Assembly: GCA_950295325.1 (NCBI GenBank)
Contig: OX485804.1
Coordinates: forward strand, 13,392,001 to 13,456,000
Source of the DNA: Polytrichum commune
Taxonomy: Eukaryota > Streptophyta > Polytrichopsida > Polytrichales > Polytrichaceae
Reading direction: 5' to 3'
DNA: 64,000 bases
Shown here: piece after piece, positions 63,461 to 64,000 of the stretch
Numbering within the stretch: position 1 is the first letter of the stretch
Layout of the letters: the number at the start of each line of letters is the position of its first letter
The notes under the pieces: generated by a model
The model's input: the letters and a program-made list of their open reading frames with translations, nothing else
Databases searched by the model: none
Told to the model about the DNA's origin: nothing
Program-made: the position numbers and the translations under genes

Positions 63461-64000
63461 TCGAAAAGGCTGATTGGACTGAAAGTACATCGAGATGGTT
63501 TCAAATTCAGCTAATTCTTTAGAGTGGCAAAGTGCGGCAATCTCTATGAAATAGAGACTAATGTCAATTTGATGGTCTAATTGAAAGAAATACTTGAGGC
63601 ATCCTGGAACTACATTCTCAAATAATGATGGAAACTTATCTCTAATGGGGTTATATAGGGGACATTCCAACACGAAATGTGCCTCATTTTCAACTGCATT
63701 ATAGGAGCAAAAGTAACATAGTCTAGTATCTCTAGAGATTGGGACAGTCGTTCATCGTCTAGTTTCAATGACAAGTCTATGGTTCAAGGTGCAATATGCA
63801 GCAATGATTTTGCATTGTGGTGGAGTCAGTGGTTGCTTCAAGTATAATTCACGTTTGTATTTATGAAGACCCTTGAGGTAGAGGTATCTAGTTTCTTCCC
63901 AAAGAGATGGAAAGAGTTCCACTGTTTAGCAAGAAAAACCTCATTGATATCATCACATTTTTTTTTTATGCGGTTCGGTTGTCATGGGTTTTCCAAAGAG
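63460..64000 (-). pseudogene. 3' end of a LINE (non-LTR retrotransposon) reverse-transcriptase ORF, broken
   Basis: The minus strand encodes the C-terminal part of a LINE ORF2. It reads RDTRLCYFCSYN, then VENEAHFVLECPLYN, i.e. a C-x2-C...H...C zinc-finger motif, followed by a conserved-looking tail (RDKFPSLFENVVPGCLKYFF). Upstream of the finger the frame runs on (LYLKGLHKYKRELYLKQPLT) but is cut by a TGA at 63752-63754, where a tryptophan codon would fit. The rest lies beyond the window. The element shares orientation with RFWD3 and sits in its upstream region; it has decayed and should be inactive. Confidence 0.85.

Overview
This is a eukaryotic nuclear window from a land plant. Every confident gene is split by many short GT-AG introns, and three of the four genes belong to plant or plastid families: a BSU1-like Kelch phosphatase, a neprosin/DUF239 protease and an STN7/STN8-type thylakoid kinase. 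The AT-rich, repeat-filled intergenic DNA and the LINE fragment would fit a non-seed plant such as a bryophyte, lycophyte or fern, but the sequence does not fix the lineage.

Layout. (1) 1-6983, plus strand: the last 18 coding exons of a BSL-type protein phosphatase (Kelch domain followed by a PPP catalytic domain). Its 5' end lies outside the window. (2) 9095-15519, minus strand: a complete 7-exon secreted neprosin-family gene whose exons join in frame into 439 residues. It is convergent with the BSL gene. Its intron 1, intron 3 and promoter each contain tandem repeats. (3) 16.6-46.0 kb: about 29 kb with no gene I can support. It holds decayed repeats: a foldback family (four loci, one a near-perfect 440-bp palindrome), a SINE-like insertion with a 10-bp target-site duplication nested in one foldback copy, a 550-bp terminal-inverted-repeat element, an array of small hairpin repeats at 35.1-35.4 kb, long poly-G and poly-C tracts, and an unidentified coding relic near 28 kb. 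(4) 46056-53979, minus strand: an 18-exon kinase of the STN7/STN8 type with an unusual C-terminal extension (membrane segments, then a coiled coil). Its first exon is uncertain and one intron uses a GC donor. (5) 55810-63043, minus strand: a 17-exon RFWD3-type RING-WD40 ubiquitin ligase of about 1028 residues. Its N-terminus carries an SQ/TQ cluster and a SUMO-interaction-like motif. (6) 63.46-64.0 kb, minus strand: the broken 3' end of a LINE reverse transcriptase, just upstream of RFWD3.

The genes do not form a functional cluster. They serve brassinosteroid-type signalling, extracellular proteolysis, thylakoid phosphorylation and DNA-damage ubiquitination. Exon boundaries were worked out by hand from reading-frame continuity, splice consensus and remembered family motifs; no alignment or transcript evidence was available.
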